Below, in pieces: positions 16,255 to 24,372 of a stretch of 64,000 nt of DNA. The position numbers and the translations under genes are program-made. Within the stretch, counting starts at the first letter, position 1; the number at the start of each line of letters is the position of its first letter. The stretch is from UBA2199 sp964628035 (GTDB lineage Bacteria > Acidobacteriota > Aminicenantia > UBA2199), in contig CAZVPI010000001.1 of the NCBI GenBank assembly GCA_964628035.1, positions 248,001 through 312,000 of the forward strand. Direction: 5' to 3'. The notes beneath the pieces were generated by a model, which saw nothing but the letters and a program-made list of their open reading frames with translations, was not told where the DNA came from and did no database searches.

Positions 16255-16752
16255 ATGGCAAAAGTCGTTTTGAAACTGGGCGCCGACATTTCGACTGATA
16301 TCATCTATCCCGGCCGCTTCATGGCCACCGTGCTCCCCAGCGAGACGCCGCAATTCGCCTTCGCCGACATGGATTTCAACAAGAAGCTCAAGGCCAGGGA
16401 GATCGAGCCGGGCAGCTTCATCGTGGCCGACAAGAACTTCGGCTGCGGCTCCTCGCGCGAGCAGGCCGCGTCCTGCCTGACCGGCTGGGGCCTGAAGGTC
16501 ATCGCCAAGAACTTCGCCCGCATCTTCATGCAGAACTCGATCAATGTCGGTCTGAACATGGTGATCTGCCCGGGCATAGAGGCCGGGGAGGGCGATGAGC
16601 TGGAGATCGAGGGCGGCAAGGTGGTCAACCGGACCAGCGGCAGGAGCTTCGACATCGTCCCCATGCCCGCGGCCCGGCAGGCGATCATCGACGCCGGGGG
16701 CCTGATCCCCTTCGCCCGCAAGCTGGTTCTCGAGGCCAAGGGCAAGGCCTGA
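16255..16752 (+). CDS. aconitase-family (LeuD-like) dehydratase small subunit
   Basis: The 165-residue swivelling-domain subunit has the diagnostic GCGSSREQA motif, and STDIIYPGRF plus IFMQNSINVGL. It completes the heteromeric dehydratase with the preceding gene, whose stop is 2 bp upstream. In archaeal homologues the loop after PGR decides the substrate: YLRT in homoaconitase, YLVY or YLVM in isopropylmalate isomerase (recalled from methanogen work). Here the aligned positions read FMAT, matching neither, so neither name should be applied with confidence. The upstream ribosome-binding site (GGGAGGAAAT) lies within the coding end of the large subunit. Confidence 0.92.
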   Translation: MAKVVLKLGADISTDIIYPGRFMATVLPSETPQFAFADMDFNKKLKAREIEPGSFIVADKNFGCGSSREQAASCLTGWGLKVIAKNFARIFMQNSINVGLNMVICPGIEAGEGDELEIEGGKVVNRTSGRSFDIVPMPAARQAIIDAGGLIPFARKLVLEAKGKA

Positions 16753-16757
16753 GCCGG

Positions 16758-17573
16758 TTGGGCCTTAACGTCAGGGACGCGCTGGCCTCGGTCGCCAGGG
16801 CCTTCGCCGATTTCCTGCTGCACGTCGGGTCCTTCGTGGCCTGCGGCTTGGTTGCGCTCGCCGAATTCGCGGCGCTGCTGGTCGCCTTGCGCGCAGCCGG
16901 CCTCCACGGCCCTATCGCCGCTCCCCTGCTGGCGGCCCTTGTCGTGCTGGCCGGGGGGCTGACCCTCGCCGCCTGGGAGCGCTTTTTCTTCCGCAGCCGG
17001 GCGGCCATGCTTTTCGCCTTTGCCGGCCGGGGCGCGGGCCGGTCCGGCGCCGGTCCCAGGGAGATGTTCCCCGACGGAGCCAGCTGGGCGCGGGCAGGCC
17101 GCCGGCTGCGCCGGGCGCTGGTCGCCTTGCGCCGCGACAGCGAGTCCCCTGCCTCACGGGCCTGGGCTTCCGCGCGGCTCGCCGAGGCGGCGTTCTGCCG
17201 CGCCATCCTGGTGCTGGCCATTTCTCGGGGGAAAGCCGAGCGCACAAGCGGAGCGGCCGAGGCGCTGGCCCTGTACTGGCGACAGGGCGTTGAGACCCGG
17301 AAGATGGCGGTCCGTTGGCTGCGCTTCTCCGCCTCGGCCCAGGCGCTGCTGTTCGCCGTGCTCGCCCTGGCCAATGTGCTGATCTTCAGCCAGGCCGGCG
17401 CGCCGCAGGCGATCGGCGTCGCCTTGGCCGTCGTCGTGGCCTGGCCGCTGCACCGGGCCTTCTTCGCGCCCCTGGCCCTGGCCGGGGTCAGCGCCTGCCT
17501 GCTGGAGGAAACCCGCGGCCAGGAGCCCGACGTCGAACTAAGTCAGAGGATCGCTCTCCTGCTTACTCCCTGA
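16758..17573 (+). CDS. unrecognised polytopic membrane protein
   Basis: I do not recognise this 271-residue protein. It begins at a TTG 5 bp after the small-subunit stop; no ATG or GTG sits in a better place. Four or five hydrophobic segments are visible: two near residues 20-70, one near 205-225 and one or two near 230-260. An Arg/Ala-rich cytoplasmic-looking stretch separates them. Its position makes it the last gene of the metabolic operon, so a role in transport or anchoring of that pathway is possible but not shown. It overlaps the convergent alpha-2-macroglobulin gene by 11 bp. The high Ala/Arg content partly reflects the GC-rich background. Confidence 0.6.
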   Translation: MGLNVRDALASVARAFADFLLHVGSFVACGLVALAEFAALLVALRAAGLHGPIAAPLLAALVVLAGGLTLAAWERFFFRSRAAMLFAFAGRGAGRSGAGPREMFPDGASWARAGRRLRRALVALRRDSESPASRAWASARLAEAAFCRAILVLAISRGKAERTSGAAEALALYWRQGVETRKMAVRWLRFSASAQALLFAVLALANVLIFSQAGAPQAIGVALAVVVAWPLHRAFFAPLALAGVSACLLEETRGQEPDVELSQRIALLLTP

Positions 17574-20500
17574 CCTCGACCGCCTGGATGGCGGTGCGGC
17601 CGAAGTATTGCGGGTGGTACATGCCCTGGGCGACGGCCGGCATCCAGGTGAAGCGGCCCGCGTACATGGCCTTGATGAAGTAGACCAGGCGCATCGGCCC
17701 CTGCATGGAGTAGGTGTAGAAGACAAGGCGGTCGTCGGCGTTCTCCTGCCTCGCCCACGGTTCACGGTAGGCGCTTCTGTGCCGGGTGTTGAATTCCTTC
17801 AGGTTGCGGGTGGTGGCGATGTCCTGGCGCAGCAGCTCGAAACCGGCGGCCAACGGCTCGTCGATCACCCCGTAGGGGACCTCCTTGTCGGACCTGAGCA
17901 GCAGTTCCACCATGTAGACATGGCCGAGCTGGAAGCCATCGACCGCCTGCCCCTTCTCGTCGTAGACGTTGCGCCGGATTTCGATGCCGCGGCTCTTGCT
18001 GCCGGCACTGGCCAGCTTCCAGGTCAGTTCGCTGCTGACATAGACCGGTTCGTCGGCCCGGACCAGGACCTCGAACGGCTCCTTCCGCCCCCCCAGTTTT
18101 TTCTGGACGACGAGGGCGTCCCGGCTGCCGGCGAACTCCTTGGCCGCCTTCTCCCCCAGCAGGCCTATCTCGGCCCTGCGGGCCGTCGTCTTTTCCACCT
18201 GCTTCAGGTATTCGTCCATGGCGCTGAGGATCCAGAAGTTGGTCTGGGTGGTGTTCCAGTCGTGGGGCTCGGCCTCGAGGAGCCAGTTGACGATGCGCTC
18301 GGCCAGGACGTGCCCGCGCTCCACCTCGAGGACGGCCTGCAGCAGCAGGGCGGTAACGAAGCGCGAGGAGTAGAAGGGGTAGTCGCGGTGGTACCTGAAT
18401 TCGCCTGCGTCGAAATAGGCGAAATCGGCCTCGACCTGCAGGCTGCTGTTGAATTCGGATAGCATGGACTGGCGCAGGTCGGGCCCGACCTGCTGGTTGT
18501 TCAGGGCGCGGTACAGGAAGGCCCGCCCCTGGATGGGCAGAGTGTCGCGCTCGGCGGCCAGCTTCTTCAGTTTTTTGCCGTCGGCCTTTTTTTGCAGGCT
18601 CAGCACGAACTGGTAGAAGCTCTCGCAGGCCTTGTCCAGATCGGCCCTTTGCAGGTAGCCGGACAGCTTCTGCACCAGCTGCGGGTCGACCTTGAAGCCG
18701 TGCTCCCGGGCCAGGTGCAGCGCCCACAGCACGTAGGCGGTCAGGTAATCCGAGGAGTATCGCCCGCCGCGGTAGTAGGAGAGGGCGCCGTCGCTGTTCA
18801 TGAACTCGGGGATGACCTTCAGGTAGCCCTCGATCTCGCCGCGGACCTGCGCCTGGTCCAACCCCAGCTCCAAACGCCCGGCGAGCAGCGGGCTGAGGGC
18901 CAGGAAGGGCATTACCTTCGAGGTGCGCTGCTCGAGGCACTCATAGGGATAGAAAACAAGCTTCCTCGCTATGTTGACCGCCGGCCGCAGGATGGACGGG
19001 GCGGCCTTGATGGAAAGGGACAGCTGCTCGCCTTCCGCCTGGGGCGCGATCATTTTTTTCACGCTCCTGCCGCTGGCGAAGTCGAGCAACGTCTCGCTGA
19101 CCAGGCGGTCGGTCACGGCAAGCTTTTTTCCCAGCCCGTCCCTGTCGGCGGCGCTGACCGCGAAGAAATCGATCTTGGCCTCGCCGACGCGGTCGGCCAG
19201 GAAAGGAAAGCGGAACAGGTCGTTGGTGCGGGCGCCCAGGGCCCGCTGGATTTGGGCGGGGCCGCTGATGGCGATTCCCTCGGGCCTGGCCAGAAGACGG
19301 ACCTGGAGTTCCTTCGCCGTGCGGTTGCTGAGCTGGGCTCCGGCGCTGAACTCGTCGCCCTGTCGGGCGAATTCGGGCATGGCTTCGCTGATCAGCAGGT
19401 CCTTGCTGACGACGAGCTTCCTTTCGGCCGCTCCGAAGCGCTCCCCGCCGTAGGCCACGGCCATGATGCGGTAGGTTGACAGCTGGTCGGAGCTTGCGAA
19501 CTCGATGAGGGCGTTGCCGGAGTCGTCGCTCTCGGCGGTCTTGAAGAAGAGGACCGGGCGGAAATCACGGCGTACGCGGATGCCGGCGTCCTCGCCGCCG
19601 CTCATCGCATCGGCTGCTTCCTTCTCGTCCTTCATCCGCGCCCTGCTCTTCATCTCCTGGGCCATGGGTGCCGGGGCGACTTCCCCGAGCTTGCCGCCCA
19701 GGGCCCCCTCACCCATTTCAAGCCGGTCGCCATCTTCCCAAAAGGGGGCGGCCGAAGTGGGGATCAGCGCGATGTTGGCCTGCTGTCGGCTCTTGCCGTC
19801 GACGAAGATGCCGGCCTGCAGGGAGGCATGAAACCCCTCGGCCTCGGCCCTGAGGGCATAGCGGCCTGAGGCGAGGCCGTGGAAGGCGAAATAGCCCTGG
19901 CGGCTTGTGACCGCGGAGCGCAGCCTGCGGAACGTCCCGTCCTCCAGGGTCACGGTGGCGCCGGCCAGCGGCAAGGCGTCGGGGCGGCTCACGCGGCCGA
20001 ACAGGACGGGCCCTGCCGCCAGGTCGATGTCCAACTGGGGATGCGCGAAGGTCCAGCGGTTGAAGTGCTTCGAGTAATAGGTTTGGATCCCGCCGCGGCC
20101 CAGCGGCGAATCGTAGTAGAAGCGCTGCAGGGGGTCGGGGGTGCGGTAACCCTGCAGCGAGAGGTTGCCCTCGTCCACGGCGTAGACGAACAGTTTCGCC
20201 CTGGCTCCCCGGCCCTGCGCATCGCGGACCCGGACCCGGACTTTCGCCTGGCTGGCCGGCTTCATCTCTTCCGGGCAGTCCAAGCCGATGCGCAGGGCCT
20301 TGTGGTCGTCCCGAACCTGGAAATCCCTGGATGCCTCCTCGGAGACGTTGTCTTCGTACATGGCCACGACGCCGACGCGGATGCCCGGGAAGTACTCCTT
20401 TTTTACCGGGATCTCCAGTGGCGTCATCTTTTTCAACGGCATGACCCAGGAGTCGAGCACCTCGCCGCGCTCGACGGTAACCAGCGCCTGCCCCTCCCGT

Positions 20501-23298
20501 GGCGAGCGGATGAAGCCCTTCAACATGCCGCCGCTTTCCAGCGTCTCTTCCTGCGATTCGATGAGCAGCCGTTCGTCCTGGACGGCATAGCCGCTGTCCC
20601 AAGCGAAGAACCCGTCCGAGGTCGAGACGACCCGGCCCGAGGAGTCGGCGGCGTCGACGCGCAGGACGTAGTGGCCTGCTTTGGGCACGCGGAAGACATG
20701 GGTCATCTTCTGCTCGACAAAGACGTCGTCCGGGCCAGCGACTTGCGCCAGCCTGCGCCGGTGGTTTTCGTAATCGTCCCGGTAGAGGGTGACGCGGACC
20801 TCGCCGCTCGCCGGCCGGCCCAGGCTGTCCACCAGGGCCAGCTCCGCTCGAACGGGCTCCTTGGAATTTTGGTAATAGCCGAGCAGGATGCCCGCCGCCA
20901 GCCTGCCCGGGAAAAAGAGCGAGCGAGCGCGGGCGGTGAATTCCTTCCCCTCGGCCGACCTGGCGGTCGCGGTGAACCGCAGCTCGGCCAGGTAATTGGT
21001 CCTGGCAAAGCGGCTTAGCGGGATATCGAGTTCCGCCCTGCCCTCGGCGTCGAGCGTGATTGCGCCCAAAGCGGCCGGGTCGGCCTGCATCAGGTCGCGG
21101 TCGAGTCCGAAGGCGTGGCGTTCCAGACTGCCGGCGGCGAACGACCGGGCGGCCGCCGGCGCCAGCGACAGTTCGTGGGAACAGGCGTCGCCGGCCATGG
21201 GATTGCCGGCCAGGTAGGAGCCGCTGATCGCGGCCCTGAAGGAATCGGAAAAATGGTAGCGTTCGCCGACGTTGGCGATCGTCACCTCGAAGGTGTTGGG
21301 CTGGAAAGAATCGATCGTGACCTGGTGCTGCCCCTGCCAGCGTCCGCCGTCTTCGGCCCTGACCTGGATGCGGTAGCTTCCCTTCTTGCCGTTCGCGTCG
21401 GAGCGGTAAGGATAATGGAATCCGCCCAGGGCGTCGATTTCCAGGCGGTCGCTCTTCACCTTCTGCCAGTCTGGGCCCAGGATCTCGATGACGGCCGCCC
21501 TGGCCTTGGGCGAGGATATCCTCCCCGCCTCGTGCTCCTTGAGAATGCCGGCGACATGCACCGTGTCGCCCGGCAGATAGAAGTCGCGGTCGCTGAACAC
21601 GGCGACGCGCAGCTCGCGGTTCTGTGCCGGCTCGCGGTCGAGGCGGGCCAGGGCCATGTCCCCCTGGGCGCTGTCCCTGGCCACCACCAGGTCGGAGGGG
21701 CCCAGCGCCTGGTCGGCGACCAGCACGCCGCAGGCCGATGCCCGGCCGAGAGGCAGCGTGCTCCCGTCACGGCGTTCCAGGAAGAACGGCCGGCCTGCGA
21801 GCGGGCGGCCGCTGCGGTTGTCGTAGAGCCAGAAGAGGGTTTGCCGCTGTCCGGCCTTGATCACCATGTCCATGTGGCGGCGATGGAACACCTCCAGGGC
21901 CGGCGGATCAACGGCCGGCAAGCGCAGCAGGCCGGCGTCGTTGCAGGCGTTGTACGGCTCGTAGCGCTGGGTCAGGAAGGCGAAGAACCCCAGCGGCGGG
22001 CCCAGCTCGCCATCGCGCAGGGCATAAGTGGTTGCCGCCTCGGGCAGGCCTGAGAAACTCTGCAGCAGCTCCCTCTCCAGGAGCTCGGACTGGAATTCCC
22101 GGCGTTGCAGGACGCCGAGGCCGCGGTCCCGCAGCAGGGCGCGGAAGTTCGGCTTGAACCTGAACAGCCGGACATCGGCCTTTTTCATGCTCTTGGCATG
22201 CAGGACCGGCTTGCCGTCCCGCAGGAAGAAGGCTAGGCGCGGGGAACGGCTGGAGCAGACCCGGGCCTCGATCCCCAGGTCCTCGCCGAGCCGCTCCCCG
22301 TAGGCATTGGCCAGGCTGCCGTCGACCACGACGAGCAGTTTGTCCCCTGACGCCAGGAGGTCGTGGACGACCAGCCAGAGAGCGTCCGGCCCGTAGTAGC
22401 GCTCCGCGATCTCCGTTTTCAAGAGCGTCCTCGCTTCGCCCGAAACCCGGAACACGCGCACCTTGTCCTGGCCGGATTCCTCGGCCAGGGGGTTGGAGAA
22501 GGGAAGCCGGCACCTGGCTGAATCGGGGAAAAGGGTCAGCGGCTCCTGCCCAGAGTAGCGGAAGGGAGGCACCGTGGCGAAGGTGAAGGAAAATTCCTTG
22601 GCCGTGCCGGTGCTCCCTTCCCTGCCGTGAAAGCCCTTTTTGACCGTGAAGCCGTAACGGGTTCCCCGCTTCAGGGGCTGGGTGGGCCTGATCTCGATGG
22701 CGTCATCGCCTTTCTGCGCCAGTTGCAGGCCAGTTCGCGAACCGCTCTTCGTCTCCTTCATGGATACAAACTCGCGGGCGGCGTCTGCGGATACCGGCTG
22801 GTTGAAGCGCAGGATGATCGCGTCCTTCACCCAGACCTGGAAGCCCAGATCGGCGCCTGGGCCGAGGTCCATGAAGTACGCCTGCGTGGAAGGCCTGATC
22901 TCAACGGGATAGGCCTGGGGGGTGCTCCACTGCAGGCGCATCCCCCTGGCCAGGATCTTTCCTGAGAGAGATTGGGTCCCGGCGGGGATGGTGGCCGTGT
23001 AGGTGGTGGAGTAGCGGAAGCGGGACTTCGGCTTGAACGCAAGGGTGCGGTTGCCGCGCCAGCTGAACTCGCCCTGGACCGTAGGCGTGATCCTGACCAG
23101 AGCGGCGCCGTCCCGTTTCCCGCCCAGGGGCAGCATGTCGTCGGAGAAGGTGACAACGAGCTCCTTGCCTTCCAGGCTCTGCAATGCCCCTGAAAGGTTG
23201 GCGACCGCTTGCAGCTCCTCCCCCGCCGGATCGGAGGCCGGGCCGGCCGACAGGAAAACCGAAAGCATGGCCGCCAGAAAGATGGAATGGATTTTCAT
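17563..23298 (-). CDS. secreted alpha-2-macroglobulin-family protein with inserted carboxypeptidase-regulatory-like domain
   Basis: This 1911-residue protein belongs to the bacterial alpha-2-macroglobulin family of periplasmic protease traps. A signal peptide (MKIHSIFLAAMLSVFLSAG) has no lipobox cysteine, unlike the E. coli lipoprotein. Several beta-rich MG domains follow. The thioester motif CLEQ lies near residue 1453 within an alpha/alpha-toroid region (YPYECLEQRTSKVMPF), and the C-terminal receptor-like domain is present. Near residues 1095-1185 an extra beta domain (LFGRVSRPDALPLAGATVTL through GRYALRAEAEGF) resembles the carboxypeptidase regulatory or SpaA/CnaB fold. It precedes a Met/Lys-rich bait-like stretch. 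GGAGGCGGAC precedes the ATG. No penicillin-binding protein 1C gene is adjacent, the usual partner in proteobacteria, but a lytic transglycosylase gene lies directly upstream. Confidence 0.93.
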   Translation of the reverse strand: MKIHSIFLAAMLSVFLSAGPASDPAGEELQAVANLSGALQSLEGKELVVTFSDDMLPLGGKRDGAALVRITPTVQGEFSWRGNRTLAFKPKSRFRYSTTYTATIPAGTQSLSGKILARGMRLQWSTPQAYPVEIRPSTQAYFMDLGPGADLGFQVWVKDAIILRFNQPVSADAAREFVSMKETKSGSRTGLQLAQKGDDAIEIRPTQPLKRGTRYGFTVKKGFHGREGSTGTAKEFSFTFATVPPFRYSGQEPLTLFPDSARCRLPFSNPLAEESGQDKVRVFRVSGEARTLLKTEIAERYYGPDALWLVVHDLLASGDKLLVVVDGSLANAYGERLGEDLGIEARVCSSRSPRLAFFLRDGKPVLHAKSMKKADVRLFRFKPNFRALLRDRGLGVLQRREFQSELLERELLQSFSGLPEAATTYALRDGELGPPLGFFAFLTQRYEPYNACNDAGLLRLPAVDPPALEVFHRRHMDMVIKAGQRQTLFWLYDNRSGRPLAGRPFFLERRDGSTLPLGRASACGVLVADQALGPSDLVVARDSAQGDMALARLDREPAQNRELRVAVFSDRDFYLPGDTVHVAGILKEHEAGRISSPKARAAVIEILGPDWQKVKSDRLEIDALGGFHYPYRSDANGKKGSYRIQVRAEDGGRWQGQHQVTIDSFQPNTFEVTIANVGERYHFSDSFRAAISGSYLAGNPMAGDACSHELSLAPAAARSFAAGSLERHAFGLDRDLMQADPAALGAITLDAEGRAELDIPLSRFARTNYLAELRFTATARSAEGKEFTARARSLFFPGRLAAGILLGYYQNSKEPVRAELALVDSLGRPASGEVRVTLYRDDYENHRRRLAQVAGPDDVFVEQKMTHVFRVPKAGHYVLRVDAADSSGRVVSTSDGFFAWDSGYAVQDERLLIESQEETLESGGMLKGFIRSPREGQALVTVERGEVLDSWVMPLKKMTPLEIPVKKEYFPGIRVGVVAMYEDNVSEEASRDFQVRDDHKALRIGLDCPEEMKPASQAKVRVRVRDAQGRGARAKLFVYAVDEGNLSLQGYRTPDPLQRFYYDSPLGRGGIQTYYSKHFNRWTFAHPQLDIDLAAGPVLFGRVSRPDALPLAGATVTLEDGTFRRLRSAVTSRQGYFAFHGLASGRYALRAEAEGFHASLQAGIFVDGKSRQQANIALIPTSAAPFWEDGDRLEMGEGALGGKLGEVAPAPMAQEMKSRARMKDEKEAADAMSGGEDAGIRVRRDFRPVLFFKTAESDDSGNALIEFASSDQLSTYRIMAVAYGGERFGAAERKLVVSKDLLISEAMPEFARQGDEFSAGAQLSNRTAKELQVRLLARPEGIAISGPAQIQRALGARTNDLFRFPFLADRVGEAKIDFFAVSAADRDGLGKKLAVTDRLVSETLLDFASGRSVKKMIAPQAEGEQLSLSIKAAPSILRPAVNIARKLVFYPYECLEQRTSKVMPFLALSPLLAGRLELGLDQAQVRGEIEGYLKVIPEFMNSDGALSYYRGGRYSSDYLTAYVLWALHLAREHGFKVDPQLVQKLSGYLQRADLDKACESFYQFVLSLQKKADGKKLKKLAAERDTLPIQGRAFLYRALNNQQVGPDLRQSMLSEFNSSLQVEADFAYFDAGEFRYHRDYPFYSSRFVTALLLQAVLEVERGHVLAERIVNWLLEAEPHDWNTTQTNFWILSAMDEYLKQVEKTTARRAEIGLLGEKAAKEFAGSRDALVVQKKLGGRKEPFEVLVRADEPVYVSSELTWKLASAGSKSRGIEIRRNVYDEKGQAVDGFQLGHVYMVELLLRSDKEVPYGVIDEPLAAGFELLRQDIATTRNLKEFNTRHRSAYREPWARQENADDRLVFYTYSMQGPMRLVYFIKAMYAGRFTWMPAVAQGMYHPQYFGRTAIQAVEVRE

Positions 23299-23379
23299 GT
23301 CCGCCTCCTTCGCTCGTGCCGTTCAGCCGGATCAGACGGCCGGCTCACGAGAATTGCCACGGAAATTTTTCCGGGACCG

Positions 23380-23408
23380 ATTATGAGGGAAAGGCGGGGG
23401 ATTTACAA
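23380..23408 (-). promoter_or_regulatory. candidate promoter for alpha-2-macroglobulin gene
   Basis: TTGTAA (23408-23403), 17 bp, CATAAT (23385-23380), giving a leader of about 75 nt. Both hexamers deviate from consensus. Confidence 0.35.
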
Positions 23409-23421
23409 TCCTGGACGGGAA

Positions 23422-24030
23422 TCAGCTGATCTCGAGATGGCGGGCGTAGCGGCAGGCGAGGACCTTCTCGTGGTAATCGTTGCCGGTGTGATGATAGCCG
23501 TTGTTGTACAGGATCAGGGCGCGAACCAGGTCGCCGCCGGTTTCCATCAGGTAGCGCTTCAGGATCGTCAGCCCCAGCTCGATGTTATAGTCGATTTCAA
23601 AGAGTTTCCTGCGGTCGATGTTGAGCTCGTCCTTCCAGACCGCGTAGTTCACCTGCATCAGCCCGCAGGCTCCGGCCTTGGACACGGCGCGGCGGTCGAA
23701 GCGGCTTTCGATGTAGATGACGGCCATGGTCAGGTAGGGATTGAAGCCGTGCTTGCGGCTCAGAGAGAAGACCGAGCGGGCGATGCGCGAAAACTCGGGC
23801 GAATGGAGGCGGTGGACGTTCTCCTGGAAGCGGTAGAATTCGGCCTTGGCAATGGCCTCCTGCTGGGCTTGGAGCTGGCCGTTGAGGTCGGCGACGACAG
23901 CCTGCAGGGAGCGGATGGTTTCCCGGCTTTCGGCCTGGCGGGCCGACAGGACGACGGCGCCGGCCAGGAAGATCCCGGCCATGCCGGCGAAAAACGCTAC
24001 AATTCCGCGAAAGTTTTTTGGGAGATTCAT
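23422..24030 (-). CDS. membrane-anchored lytic transglycosylase (SLT domain)
   Basis: The 202-residue protein has an N-terminal transmembrane helix (residues 8-28), a coiled-coil-like stretch (about 35-65) and a C-terminal SLT lysozyme-fold domain. The catalytic glutamate is in VIYIESRFDRRAVSKAGACG, followed by GLMQV and IELGLTILKRYL. It would cleave murein glycosidic bonds with anhydromuramic acid formation, anchored on the periplasmic face of the inner membrane. A promoter lies at 24085-24057, and AAGGAAAACG precedes the ATG. Together with the downstream alpha-2-macroglobulin it may form an envelope maintenance unit. Confidence 0.88.
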   Translation of the reverse strand: MNLPKNFRGIVAFFAGMAGIFLAGAVVLSARQAESRETIRSLQAVVADLNGQLQAQQEAIAKAEFYRFQENVHRLHSPEFSRIARSVFSLSRKHGFNPYLTMAVIYIESRFDRRAVSKAGACGLMQVNYAVWKDELNIDRRKLFEIDYNIELGLTILKRYLMETGGDLVRALILYNNGYHHTGNDYHEKVLACRYARHLEIS

Positions 24031-24056
24031 CGTTTTCCTTGGGATGGAGTGTCTGA

Positions 24057-24085
24057 ATTATAGCACGGAACGGTCCAGGGGTCAA
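24057..24085 (-). promoter_or_regulatory. sigma-70 promoter for lytic transglycosylase gene
   Basis: TTGACC (24085-24080), 17 bp, TATAAT (24062-24057), about 26 bp before the ATG. Confidence 0.75.
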
Positions 24086-24098
24086 GCCCCGGCCCGGC

Positions 24099-24341
24099 TT
24101 ACTCCTCGATGTCGCTGCGGCGGATGCGGATGCTCCTCAGCCAGCTTTCCTGGGTTCTTTCCGGGGAATGGAAATGGATCGATAGGGGGCAGGAGCCGGT
24201 GAAGGCGCTGATCAGGGTGACGATGCCCAGAAGCCCCGCCCAGTTTTTATAGTAAATCCCAGCGCCGATGATCGCCAGCGAGACGGCCACCCGGATCCAC
24301 TTGGCGACCGGGTTGGCGTTGCATCGAGTGTTTCTTGCCAT
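24099..24341 (-). CDS. DUF2892-type small membrane protein
   Basis: This 80-residue protein has two hydrophobic segments (about 14-29 and 31-48) containing KNWAGLLGIVTLISAFTGSC, a pattern of the DUF2892/YgaP C-terminal membrane domain. Family members often accompany sulfur-transfer (rhodanese) domains, but none is attached here. The C-terminus is basic and probably cytoplasmic. The function is unknown. Confidence 0.72.
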   Translation of the reverse strand: MARNTRCNANPVAKWIRVAVSLAIIGAGIYYKNWAGLLGIVTLISAFTGSCPLSIHFHSPERTQESWLRSIRIRRSDIEE

Positions 24342-24372
24342 GTGAAGATCCTATACCAAATCAGTCTCAGAA

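Noticed and set aside
16255..16752. Calling the LeuC/LeuD-like pair leucine biosynthesis genes
   Set aside because: There is no leuA beside them, and the substrate loop does not match isopropylmalate isomerases.
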